Positions 52,755 through 63,659 of a DNA stretch of 64,000 nucleotides are shown here, in pieces. The translations under genes and the position numbers were made by a program. Source of the DNA: Chrysaora quinquecirrha (Eukaryota; Cnidaria; Scyphozoa; Semaeostomeae; Pelagiidae); assembly GCA_014526335.1 (NCBI GenBank), contig JACTAT010000043.1:145168-209167 (forward strand), written 5' to 3'. Under the pieces are notes generated by a model. The model saw nothing but the letters and a program-made list of their open reading frames with translations. It did no database searches and had not been told where the DNA came from. The number at the start of each line of letters is the position of its first letter. Within the stretch, counting starts at the first letter, position 1.

Positions 52755-52906
52755 GATATCATTAATGCCGACACTTACGGCGACTTCAAAGTTAATCTAT
52801 TGTTACATTTTGGCAAAAAAAGAGCGTCTTAGGTCTCTCTCTCTCTCTATACCTGTATCCGTGACATCGCATCCCCACATAATGTGCTCATCCTTCGCAC
52901 ATAAAA

Positions 52907-54950
52907 AACATAGCAATGCTGTCGCAATGTGCGAAGGATGGCGGTACAACGCTTACCAAAGAGTGTTTGCAAGAATTTGCAACAATGAAACAATGATTTC
53001 ACAAATGAATCCATGTCCAGCAGTGCAACAGCTGCAGCAAAACTGATTATGATCATGATGATCATGATTATCAAAATTATCATGACCACGACGATGATGA
53101 TGATGACCATGATTATCACAATGATCATGACCATGACGATGATGATGATGATGATAACCATGATTATCACAATGATCATGACCATGACGATGATGATGAT
53201 GATGATAACCATGATTATCACAATGATCATGACCATGACGATGGTGATGATGATGATAACCATGATTATCACAATGATCATGACCATGACGATGATGTTG
53301 ATGACAATGATTATCATAATGATCACAATGATCGTGACCATGACGATGATGATGATGATGAGGACCATGATTATCACAATGATCATGACCATGACGATGA
53401 TGATGATGATGATGACCATGATTATCACAATGATCATGACCATGACAATAACGACAACGATAATGATAATAGCATGCTGAATCTGACAGTGATGATGTCA
53501 ATGATTATGATAATGATGATTTTGGTGGTGTTGCTGATCGTAATTTCGTCCACTCGAATCTCGCGAGCACTTTCACCTTCAATTCTGGACAGCATTGGGC
53601 CGTTCTCGATTCCCAAATTTGCATATATAGTTATAAGATTTTGTGTCATTTTCAAAAGATAACCATGATTATCACAATGATCATGACCATGACGATGATG
53701 TTGATGTTGATGACCATGATTATCACAATGATCACAATGATCATGACCATGACGATGATGATGATGATGATGACCATGATTATCACAATGATCATGACCA
53801 TGACGATGATGATGATGAAGATAACCATGATTATCACAATGATCATGACCATGACGATGATCTTGATGTTGATGACCATGATTATCACAATGATCACAAT
53901 GATCATGACCATGACGATGATGATGATGATGAGGACCATGATTATCACAATGATCATGACCATGACGATGATGATGATGATGATGATGACCATGATTATC
54001 ACAATGATCATGACCATGACAATAACGACAACGATAATGATAATAACATGCTGAATCTGACAGTGATGATGTCAATGATTATGATAATGATGATTTTGGT
54101 GGTGTTGCTGATCGTAATTTCGTTCACTCGAATCTCGCGAGCACTTTCACCTTCAATTCTGGACAGCAATGGGCCGTTCTCGATTCCGAAATTTGCATAT
54201 ATAGTTATAAGATCTTGTGTCATTTTCAAAAAAGAGAACGGAGAGAGCTTGTGGCATAATAGAAATTCTGGCATAAACTTGCATCAACTCGATAAACAAA
54301 ACAAAGAATCTATCTCCCGACCTAATTGCCAATGAGTAATCACCACTAATAGCTATTTTAACAGTTGATTGCCATTCGAAAACATGTTTATGTCGACTTT
54401 CACGTGCAGTCCATGTAAATTACGCACAGCCGTGATTTTCGCTCAATCATAATCAATGTATTTAAAATAGTATTCCATAGTCATAACTATATCAGCCTGA
54501 AAAATTTTTATTGAAATTTGAGGGACAGATCTCCAGTAAATCAATACTAATATGATCCATATGTATTCTTTTCATGGTACTCATTTGCTTTTATGCACCT
54601 ACGGACCGCGAAAGCATATAAAAGTAAACGAAACTATTGAAATTGAAGACTAAAAAATGAAAAACTTTATTGAAGGACATAAACGGATAGAGTTGTTACG
54701 ATCAATGATTCGAGTATGAAAACGTGAAAATGAAAACCAAACGATCATAAAAAATATTGAGAGTACCGTGAAACGGGGATCGAACTCCAGACCTCTAGTT
54801 TAAGAAAGCGGTGGTTTAGACCAGTTCGCCACAGTAGAAAAAGCTGCTAATTGATGTTTATTGTAAATTAATTGCTTTTTGTAATTGCTTTCTCTATACC
54901 TGGATCCGTGACATCGCATCCCCACATAATGTGCTCATCCTTCGCACATA
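52907..54950. repeat. Composite block, copy C, with internal partial duplication
   Basis: Minisatellite 53045-53470 and ~180 bp of unique part are followed at 53657 by a jump back into minisatellite (to 54040) and then the complete unique part. An unequal exchange within the minisatellite explains this. Confidence 0.85.
54764..54836 (-). ncRNA. tRNA-like 73-mer, copy C
   Basis: Identical in length and ends to copies A and B, with the same anticodon-arm variant as copy B. Confidence 0.6.
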
Positions 54951-54952
54951 AT

Positions 54953-55410
54953 GACTACGTGATCATCCGACTGGAACTGGAATCTCATATGAAGAGAATG
55001 AAATCTAGACTGACATAGTGCGGCAAAGGGATTTTAGTTGCGAATAATGGACAGAATGAAATCCAGGCTGACGCGATGAACCGAAGGGATTGTAGTTGCG
55101 AATATCGTTGCAAAGGGTAAACAGGACCACGTGACTATCTCACTGGAAAGGGATTTTCATATGAAAAGAATGAAATCTACATGGACGTCATACACCAAAG
55201 GGTTTTAGTTCCAATCATCATAGGAAGGGCAGAAAGGATCACGTGACAATCCGAATTGAATTGGAACCTCATAAAGACAATAGAAATCCAGATTGACGTC
55301 ATGTGCAGAAGGGATTTAAGTTGTGAGCAACTTTGGGAAGGGAAAAGAATCACGTGACCATCTACCTGGAATGGAAATCGCACATGCAACGTTGCCTTAA
55401 AATGACGTCA
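54953..55410. repeat. ~112-bp tandem repeats, right array
   Basis: Continues the family seen at 50575-51258 on the far side of blocks B and C. Confidence 0.8.
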
Positions 55411-55509
55411 TATGCCCGATCTTCTGACTCCCCGATTTCCGGTTGCCACCTTTTAGGTGTTGGAGTTTTCAAGAAATCCAACAGTTTAAAACTTAGTGAA
55501 TATTTCTAA

Positions 55510-56225
55510 CAAAAATCGACAATAAGAAATTCATCCAAGAAATATTAATTAATTTTTGGGACAATAATGGCATGAGCCATTAACGTGAAATTGCCTCAAA
55601 GACATGGTTGAGTAAATTAGAATGACGCAATAGGTCAAAGTAAACAAAAATCACTGATTTGTTACCGAAACACCTTAGTAAATAGTAAATACAAAACAAA
55701 GTATTTACATGAGTAGTATTTCCGGTGAGATAACTGATGAAAACTTGGTTTACATTTTCAAGAGGAATTGAAAATAAGAAATTCATCCAGGAAATGTTAA
55801 TTAATCTTTAGGACAATAACAACATGAGCCATTAACGTGAAATTGCCTCAAAGACATGGTTGAGTAAATTGCATCGACGCAATAAATGGACGTTAACAGA
55901 AATCAGAGATTTGTTACAAAAAACCTTAGTAAATCGGAAATACAAAACAAAATATTCTCCTGAGTAGTTTTTCCGGGTGACCTAATTGATTAAAACTTGG
56001 TTTACAATTTATACAGGAATTGAAAATAAGAAATTCATCCAAGAAATGTTAATTAATTTGTAGAACAATAACGGCATGAGCCATTAACAAGAAATTGCCT
56101 CGAAGACATGGTTGAGTAAATTGCATCGACGCAATAGATTGAAGTAAACAGAAATCAGAGATTTGTTACGAAAAAATCCTTAGTAAATAGGAAGTACAAA
56201 ACAAACTATTTTCCTGAAACACCTA
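55510..56225. repeat. Three tandem copies of a ~252-bp unit
   Basis: AAGAAATTCATCCA occurs at 55524, 55776 and 56028, each followed by CATGAGCCATTAAC and GACATGGTTGAGTAAATT. It is non-coding. Confidence 0.9.
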
Positions 56226-56428
56226 AAAAAGGGAAAACGTATCGGGGCATTGAATCCTGGCCGGGCAACGTTTCGAACCCTTTCATGTGTGCCACGTAAC
56301 ATGCGGACACTTCTAGATCCTTCTGAGCTGTGACGCAGCAGCTAAATGGAAATTATCCCGTGATGGCATTAGCTACGCCGTGACTGGCCGAAACGAGGAG
56401 GCCCTTTGTTTCCCAACACAATCCGTAC

Positions 56429-57432
56429 TTACTAAAACGCGGAACCACCCAAAACGGCCCAAAACCACCCAAAACGAGCCAAAACAACCCAAAACGACCC
56501 ATAATCAGGTCAAAACCACCCAAAACCACCCAAAAAAGTATAACTTACTTTTAAATCCATGATTTTAGGGTAGAAAATCCCTGAAAATCCCCACAAATTC
56601 AACATATCTTTTGATATAACATCACTGTCTCTTTTAAATTCTTCTTTTGCCTTGGGACTTTCGTTGTCATAAAAAAGTAAGAAAGGGTCCTTTTGTTCAT
56701 AAAAGCATTATTGTGTCTGAGCATGAACTTGAAATGAAGCGCGACCGCACGTTGAGACCTGTGAGTTTCTAATCATATTGGGTCATTATTGATCTCAGAG
56801 TTTCTTATAACGAGTTTCTTTAAAAAAAGAGTGTACTATCGCAAAAATCACACGACTATTGCACGATCGTGTTAGAAGTCACAAGTAGTGATCTTTAATT
56901 CCCGTTTAAACGAAAATATTTCCAAGAATTTTTTCATCAAAACCATGAAATCTTAACAGTGGGTGTAGTACGCGTACCTGTCTGTAGGACTTGACTGAAA
57001 TGCCCCTCGCTCGAATCATGAGATAAGAAAAACTCACGATCGTGCAATAATCGTACATTGAAAAATTTTGATGGAAGATACAAGATAGGCTTGAAATGCT
57101 GCAGGTGATTGAATAGGCCCCTGAGAGCGATTCACAAAAGATTCATCCACCATTCCGAAAATCAATAGCTAACAAAGCGCACTGTTCACGTTTTTCGCCC
57201 CAAGAGGAAAGACAAATTTACAACGGAGGGATGATGTTTTGAAGAAAATTGGGGATTTTAGGGCTTTCTGCCCCGTAATAAGTGAAAATGACATTTTTTG
57301 GTTAGTTTTGGGCCGTTTTGGGCCGTTTTGGGTCGTTTTGATCCAATTATGGGTCGTTTTGGGTGGTTTTGGCTGGTTTTGGGTGGTTTTGGCTGGTTTT
57401 GGGTCGTTTTGGGTGGTTCCGCGTTTTAGTAA
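56429..57432. mobile_element. 1.0-kb inverted-repeat element flanked by GTAC
   Basis: Ends TTACTAAAACGCGGAACCAC and its inverse, followed in both arms by runs of ACCCAAAAC/GGCCCAAAAC words (about 110-130 bp). GTAC lies on both sides (56425-56428 and 57433-57436), either a target duplication or part of the ends. It directly precedes the YdjC exon. Confidence 0.75.
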
Positions 57433-57436
57433 GTAC

Positions 57437-57739
57437 GATGATTTTGGATATTGCAAGGACAGAAATGAGGGAATTATAAAATTAATGAAAGATGGATATG
57501 TTAAAAGGGCATCACTTTTAATAAATGGAATGGAGACGGAACATGCTGTCAGCAAATTTCTTGACCTCAACTTCCAACTACGAAGACATCTGGTGCTAGG
57601 CCTGCATTTGAATTTGACGGAAGGAATACCGATTTCAGAGAATAGTAAAATCCCGTCTTTGGTTGACAAAGAAGGACGGATGCATGGTAAATACGGTCTG
57701 AGAGCCAGAATTGCAGAAGAAGCATTAACATCTGGAGAG
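57437..57739 (+). CDS. YDJC: Exon of a YdjC-type carbohydrate deacetylase
   Basis: About 100 codons reading DDFGYCKDRNEGIIKLMKDG, ASLLINGMETEHAVSKFLDL and LGLHLNLTEGIPIS. The DDFG metal-binding aspartates and the GLHLNLTEG segment are signatures of YdjC/ChbG deacetylases, which remove acetyl groups from sugars with a bound metal. A good donor, GAG/GTAAAG, ends the exon at 57739. The 5' boundary is unclear because a GTAC-flanked element touches it, and the usual residue before DDFG (Ala) is Tyr here. No further exons were found, and a palindromic element follows within 25 bp. The gene could be intact across large introns or broken. Confidence 0.8.
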
Positions 57740-57762
57740 GTAAAGAAATATCAACATTAATA

Positions 57763-58563
57763 CACTAGCCTAGCAAAAGTATTGCATAGCTTGACTGAAA
57801 GTTTTTTCGTTTTTCAAATCAAAATTGCCGAAACTTTTAAGCCATGTTATAATTTTCGATCAAAAGAGAGGTTTTCATAAAGAAAACAGAGGTTATTTTA
57901 TGGACGAAAATGACAGGTAAGTTACTTTTGGTAAGGCCCAAAATAGGGTTATTTTGTAAATTTGTAATTGCTTCTTTATAAAGCATGGAATTTGCTTCAA
58001 AAGTTGTTTGCAATATTTTACAATAACTATAGTTTTGTTTTTTTTGAATGAAATTGCTCATAAAATTTTCTTAAGACTACTTCAAGTCCAAAATTTATTT
58101 TTGTATCAAAACAACAACTTTAAAAGTTACTCAACGATAATCTTTACCAATAATTTCAACCCCTCATTCTTCTCTTTAAGTACACTAAGAGTGAAAATTT
58201 AAATGGCAAATAAAAGTTTAAACTATTTTGTGTTGATAAACCATGAAAACTTGTAGCAAAAGTCTGGATAAGTGGTTCATACATCACTGTTTATCAAGAC
58301 AACTCTTGAAATATTTCGCTCGAAATCTGGAAGGCATTGCTTCAAAGTTTTTCATTATTTTCCACCAAAAGCAACAAATAAATCATTTGCTTTTTATTTT
58401 AATTGAAAGTCAATGAAATTGTGAACATTTTCCCGCCTAAATTAAGTTTGGTGAAGCCCCTGAGCCATCATGGCTTTGTTATGTAAATTTTGTTATTTGG
58501 GCCTACGGCTACTGTTGGCTGCCATTTTAGGTCAAGCTATGCAATACTTTTGTGAGGCTAGTG
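57763..58563. mobile_element. 801-bp palindromic TA-flanked element
   Basis: Ends CACTAGCCTAGCAAAAGTAT and the inverse ACTTTTGTGAGGCTAGTG, with TA outside both (57761-57762 and 58564-58565). Internal words (GGCTTTGTTATGTAAAT, AATTTTCATTGACTTTC-like) match the element at 15019-16091, so both belong to one family. Confidence 0.87.
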
Positions 58564-58565
58564 TA

Positions 58566-60314
58566 CTTGCATTAGTAGGGGAATAATTACGTCACACATT
58601 GAGGGAAGGTAACGGGGCAACACGTTTTTGGTAATGCTTTAGGGGGTGGGTAGGTGGTACTTGATTCAAGTGCGTGACTTAATGGTAAACAATTCAATAT
58701 GGTGTTGGTGTGTTTTGGCTATTGTGTTTCAAGAGCTCCAATGACATGCTGTAAGTAATGTTGACTTCCATGATGCTAAGCTGATATTTCCGAAATTAAT
58801 AATCAAAGTGGAACGGAACTTAGTCTTTGTCAATAATGTGGAACCAGTTTTGACAAGTGACTGACAATATGTAATTACGATATTTTTGCAAAACTAGGCT
58901 CTTTTTTAAACATATCTTTATGTTTTGTAGGTAGCTACTCAGTTGACAAAAAACAAATGCAAGAAGAAAGAGATTTCCTTTGTCTTTTCCTATCCTTTTT
59001 AGATCCTAAAATTTTATTTTTATTAGGAGGGGGATGTTTGTGTTTAGCGTTACCTAACAAAAGAGGGGACTAGGGAACAGACGCCACAAAGCATGATCGT
59101 GGCGGAATGGGTAGGTCAACAAAAGACAATTTAAGCATGATGAAATTATTGAAGAGCTCCTAACTGGGCCCTGAAGTACATGCACATGGGTAGCTTCACG
59201 TTTCTGTTGCAAAATTCAATGAACTACCTATACAGAAAAAGCTGGAGAAATCTTGGGAAATAGTTGGGCCAAATCCAATGATTCCTGGGAAATTCTGGAG
59301 CTGGGGAAAGGAGCCAAAATCCTGGGATAACTGGGGCCAGGTATGTGACCAAAATCAGCGAAAATTGACCAGGATTCCTGGAGAAGTTGGGAAAGCTGGG
59401 ATCCAAGAAATTCCAGGAATCTTGGTAAAGAGGTGGAGCCCAGGAAATTAGCCAGATTCCTGTGTTCCAAAAACCAATGCCTTTTACTTGTTAAGTGTCT
59501 ATTTTTACAAAGTACTTCTACTGTAAACTGGGAATGGGTAAATGAGTTTAGAAAACAGTAACAAACTTCTGCGATTTCACATAAGTTAGAGAAGATTTGA
59601 TCAGGCTTTCATGCTCCATTCCTTGAACTTCTTCAGCATTAAAGCATTTTCAAGGCATGCTGGTTAATGGCTACGATAGTTCTTTTGCAGCCACCAAAAG
59701 TCAACGCCTGTTCAGGCCTTGCCAGGAATATTTGAGTAGGTGGGCAGTAATCGGTTGCCCCAAAAAATTCAGGCAGGGGGATTTTTATCTTTAAGAGGCT
59801 TTTAAAGGGTATAGTTCAGTACTAAACAGAAGAAAACAAAGTTTTTAACAACAAAAACATTTAAACCAATTGAAAGCAATTATAAAATTCGGAACAAAAG
59901 AAATAAAAGAATCTTTATAACCATAAATGTACCATAAATGTACCATAAAAATACGATAAAAGTATGTTGAGTCTTCATCTGGGATGCTAATTGATTAATT
60001 ATTTAATTAATCAATTATTCAATTATTAGCTTTGAATACATGATGCTGTAATTAAGTTGATGTCGCTAGAGCAATGTTTCAATAACTTTTAAAGGTTTTG
60101 TACGGTTCTAATTCAAAGTTTGTTTTACTCTGAAGATGACCATTGGAATGTATGGTCGAAGTACAGTATTTGACATCTATTTGTTTTATTGTCTCAAATC
60201 ATGAAGCTTCCGGTGATTTTATTTATCATTAAAATATATGCCCAAATCAATAAATCTAACCTTCCATATTCATTTTTGAGAGTTGCATTTAGAGTTTAAT
60301 AGAGTTCAATATAG

Positions 60315-60315
<1 letters not shown>
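58566..60315. other. Non-coding stretch
   Basis: No gene seen. 59235-59460 is a degenerate repeat of TGGGAAA/CCAGGAAT words that opens two short minus-strand frames. The rest is AT-rich without recognised features. Confidence 0.5.
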
Positions 60316-60318
<3 letters not shown>

Positions 60319-60384
<66 letters not shown>

Positions 60385-60412
60385 GTATAATAAAATTATA
60401 TACATATATATA
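60319..60412. repeat. TA microsatellite
   Basis: A long TA run with a few interruptions (ATTTATATATGTATAATA). Confidence 0.95.
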
Positions 60413-60589
60413 TGTATAATAAACTTATCAATAATCCTTTCACAGTGCTTGACTAAAATAGGAGCTTATTAGTACAACCGAAGATGTTATTGCAAATGAA
60501 GAATGTATATAACAGTATATTTCTATAGAATGCTTAGAGGAATTCTAAAAGAATTCTAAAAAAGATTATGGCGCTGCAGTAGTAAAATG

Positions 60590-61031
60590 CTATTTACAGA
60601 GATTTTTTATAATTAACTTATTTTGGTGTCTACACTTGCTTATAAATTCTGATTTGGTATTTAATAAATCACTTTCACCTATAGACCAAATTATGTATAA
60701 TTTCTCTGTTAAACACAACTTGCAATAATTATTACTGTGATTGCTTTTTACTCTTTTTAATATTTTCCATCTTATATTCGGCGTTTTACCTTCTTTCTTG
60801 AACAATCAGATGTATTTAGAAAGTTCCGTACTTTTTCCATATTTTTCCTGCCTAAAATCTTTGCAGTATTTTAGATATCGTTGTTTGAATGTACCTTCTG
60901 TCATTCCGATGTATCTTTTTTGTTCGTCATCCACATCATTTTGAACAGTTGCTTTATAGATTAGACTGCGTGTTAGACATTTATTTTCCAAAGGACAATT
61001 TTATTTTACACGGCAGTTACATCCACTTGGA
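60590..61031 (-). pseudogene. Penelope-like element, GIY-YIG endonuclease part
   Basis: Minus strand. NCPLENKCLTRSLIYKA is followed by KRYIGMTEGTFKQRY, the core of the GIY-YIG nuclease fused to the RT in Penelope-like elements. It continues with STELSKYI, then TGA in place of the expected Trp, then NIRWKILKRVK and CKLCLTEKLYI. A further in-frame stop lies near 61005. This nuclease nicks target DNA for priming. It is separated from the RT by a hAT-like insertion. Confidence 0.85.
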
Positions 61032-61039
61032 TCTGAAGA

Positions 61040-62168
61040 CAGGGCCGTCGCTATGGGGGTGTGTGGGGGGTGTGACACCCCCCCAGGCAAGTCGTCCGTC
61101 GGCAAATTTAAGAAGAACGGAATTTTCGGCAATAGTAACTAAGGGCGAGAAATGTTGCAAATCAAAAGAAACAAAATAAACGTGTCGGCAAATGTCGGGT
61201 AAACGTTCAGCACATAGCTTGCCGACGAATACTAGCATCCACTTTCCACAGCTGCCGACATAGGTATCAATAACAGTTGGGAGGTTGCTAACTGCGAGCA
61301 AATGCCGAGAGAATGTGCTTCCTTACCAGCTAATCGTATCTGTATATGCCAGTTTGCCAGCCATGACAGATACAAGCGCGCAGCAGCAAACAGGATGGAG
61401 ATACAATGCACGGGGTCGCCAAGAATGCCTATGTCTAAATTAGAGGTTTAGTCCTATTTCAAGCTGTAAAGCGCTCTAGAGTGCATTATCAAACTCTACG
61501 TTTTTATAAGGAACACCTTTATAAGGAACTCGAGACTGAAAATTCCCAAAAATTTAGGAACTTTAAGGAACTGCCGAGGCTCGGATGAAAAACTAAGGAT
61601 AATTTTTTTCAAGAACAAGACGATTTGTGCATCCATCCTTCTTCCAAAAACGACTCCATTTATATTTAAAGTTAGAAAATAAAGCAAGTTTATACGAATT
61701 TGCTGTAAAAATTAGTATTCAAACATATCTCACGACTTCAGCCTCATTTTGTTGAAAAATTAAGGAACTCCAGCCTCAACTCAGAGTTAAGGTTCCTTAT
61801 AAAAAAAGACGTGTAGTCTCGAATTATACAGTGTATACAAGAATCAAACTGGCAAATGATTACAATGTTGTTGTCCAACAGCTGAAAAGGTTGTGTTTCA
61901 CGCCATTTTAGAGTTCAAATTTTCAAAACTTTCCCGGGGGACCATGTCCCCGGACCCCTCTTGCATGTGTGTCCCCCATTTCAATATGATTCTATGATTC
62001 AAGCATAATATTCCTGGCCTGACGGTTGTGTGCAAAGCTTGGGAAACAGAGAGAAATTCGCCAAGGAAAGAGCAACAGCCAAGCCACACCCATCTCGTAA
62101 AAGCCAAATTTTGTCGGCAAAATGCCAAGCTACACCCCCCCAGTCGTTGAGTCCTAGCGACGGCCCTG
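61040..62168. mobile_element. 1,129-bp hAT-like non-autonomous element
   Basis: Ends CAGGGCCGTCGCTA and the inverse TAGCGACGGCCCTG. The perfect 8-bp target duplication TCTGAAGA lies at 61032-61039 and 62169-62176, the hAT signature. It is inserted in the Penelope-like element. No transposase is seen; a smaller element sits inside at 61499-61813. Confidence 0.95.
61499..61813. mobile_element. 315-bp MITE nested in the hAT-like element
   Basis: Left CGTTTTTATAAGGAAC and right GTTCCTTATAAAAAAAGACG are inverted, with TA outside both. The end design (ACACG, T run, ATAAGRAAC, then a second TAAGGAAC) matches the ends of the 37.3-44.8-kb element. Confidence 0.7.
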
Positions 62169-63452
62169 TCTGAAGATTGCTTTGTTATGTGATAATATAA
62201 TTGATTTGATGTTTTTCATGCAGCTGTAGCTTACTTTGACTGTGTTTTTATTGAAGATTTTGGCCAGTTGATGATCTCTTGGGAAATGCTTGTTGACAAG
62301 TTTGAAGAATATTTTACCAACGTTTGTTTTCACATTATTTGAATAAGGCGGGTTGAACCAGATAATTTTCCGTTTCCTTTTCCATCTGTTTTCATCCGCT
62401 TGTTGATTCGTTTTTTGTGGGACGTAGGTGAGTTTTTCTTTAGATCCGCTTTTTTCCAGGGCGTTTCCGTAGAAAGGAATTTCTCTGCTGTACATTTCTT
62501 TACTTGAGTATAAGTTTGAGATTCGGCGATTGATGTTGCTTGGAATCTGCTTCAGTATTGCTGGAGGATGATTTGAATTTCTATTTATGTAGACAGGATC
62601 ATTGTTTGGCTTTCTGTATGGTTGGAATGTGTTGCTGCTTAAATTCAAACGTACATCTAAGAAATCCACTGTGTTCATGTTTGTTTCAATCGTGATGGAT
62701 AAGTCACAGTCTTTGAATACCTTGATAATTTGCTTTTTCTGTCAATTTCTAGACCAGATAAGTTTCGTACAATTCCCAGACCATCGTCTCTGTATAATCC
62801 TACATCTTCCTTATTCATTATTGGATCCAGTTTGCTTAGTATGTAGGCACCAGCTAATTCGCATATCTCTGCACCACCATAGCACCCCATTGGCACGTCA
62901 AAATCTTCATCACCTTTCTTCTTTACCCATGTCTCTCCAGAGTGAAAGAGCAATGTCTTTCATGGGATATGATCTGCAGTTCGTTGAGGCTGATTTCAGT
63001 TATGCTTTTCGCATATTCTATCGATTTGTTGAATAATCGAGTTCTGCAGATATAAAAGGGTAGAATGATTTAATGTCAAATGTGATAAATGATGCTTCTT
63101 GTTTATCTTTGATATCAGTAAACCATTTCATAACAGAATTTGTATTCTTCCACTGATTAACTTTGGTCGTTTCTCTTATTTGCCTGTTGATTATATGCAA
63201 TGAAGCTTTACTCACTTTACCAATATCTGATTTTGATGGGTTTATGAATCTGCAACAAATTTTGTTTGGGAAATTTTCTTGATGGTCTTTGATTGTGATA
63301 TACGCTTCCTTTTCTTGTAAACGTTCAATCCTGTCGTCTATTGATGATTTTTTCGCAATTTGTTTTGTAGCATCGTTTATGTTTTTCACTATTACTAGTT
63401 TGTTTGGTGATATTTTCTTCCAATAATTCTTATATTCATCGGGTTCAAGCAA
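62154..63452 (-). pseudogene. Penelope-like element reverse transcriptase
   Basis: Minus strand, three frames. 63452-63018 has FINPSKSDIGKVSKASLHII and FITFDIKSFYPFISAELD (first catalytic aspartate). 62953-62675 has VPMGCYGGAEICELAGAYIL and VGLYRDDGLGIV, with YRDD as the catalytic pair. 62678-62177 has VDFLDVRLNLSSNTFQPYRK and VYINRNSNHPPAILKQIP, typical of the region after the RT core, then KIIWFNPPYSNNVKTNVGK. Frameshifts near 63000 and 62700 inactivate it. Penelope-like RTs are related to telomerase. Confidence 0.9.
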
Positions 63453-63659
63453 ATATGTATTTCGTGATTATCAGCAAAAGATGCAATTTATGCCTTAAAG
63501 AGAATTTCTTAATTATCTTCCACCCCGAACTATCGACACTTAACAACGTAATGAACTTGTATCATCTTGCCATAGAAATAAAGCATTATTATGTAACACC
63601 TAATAATCTCCTTACCGCTTGTAAATTATGTAATCAAAATCTTACATAACATCTCTGGA

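Larger units (their letters stand above)
51259..52906. repeat. 1.6-kb composite block, copy B
   Basis: Matches copy A along its length with a shorter minisatellite (51400-51730). It carries an extra 175-bp hAT-like insert at 52580-52754. Confidence 0.9.

Noticed and set aside
59224..59470. Two overlapping minus-strand proline-rich frames
   Set aside because: A degenerate TGGGAAA/CCAGGAAT repeat explains them.
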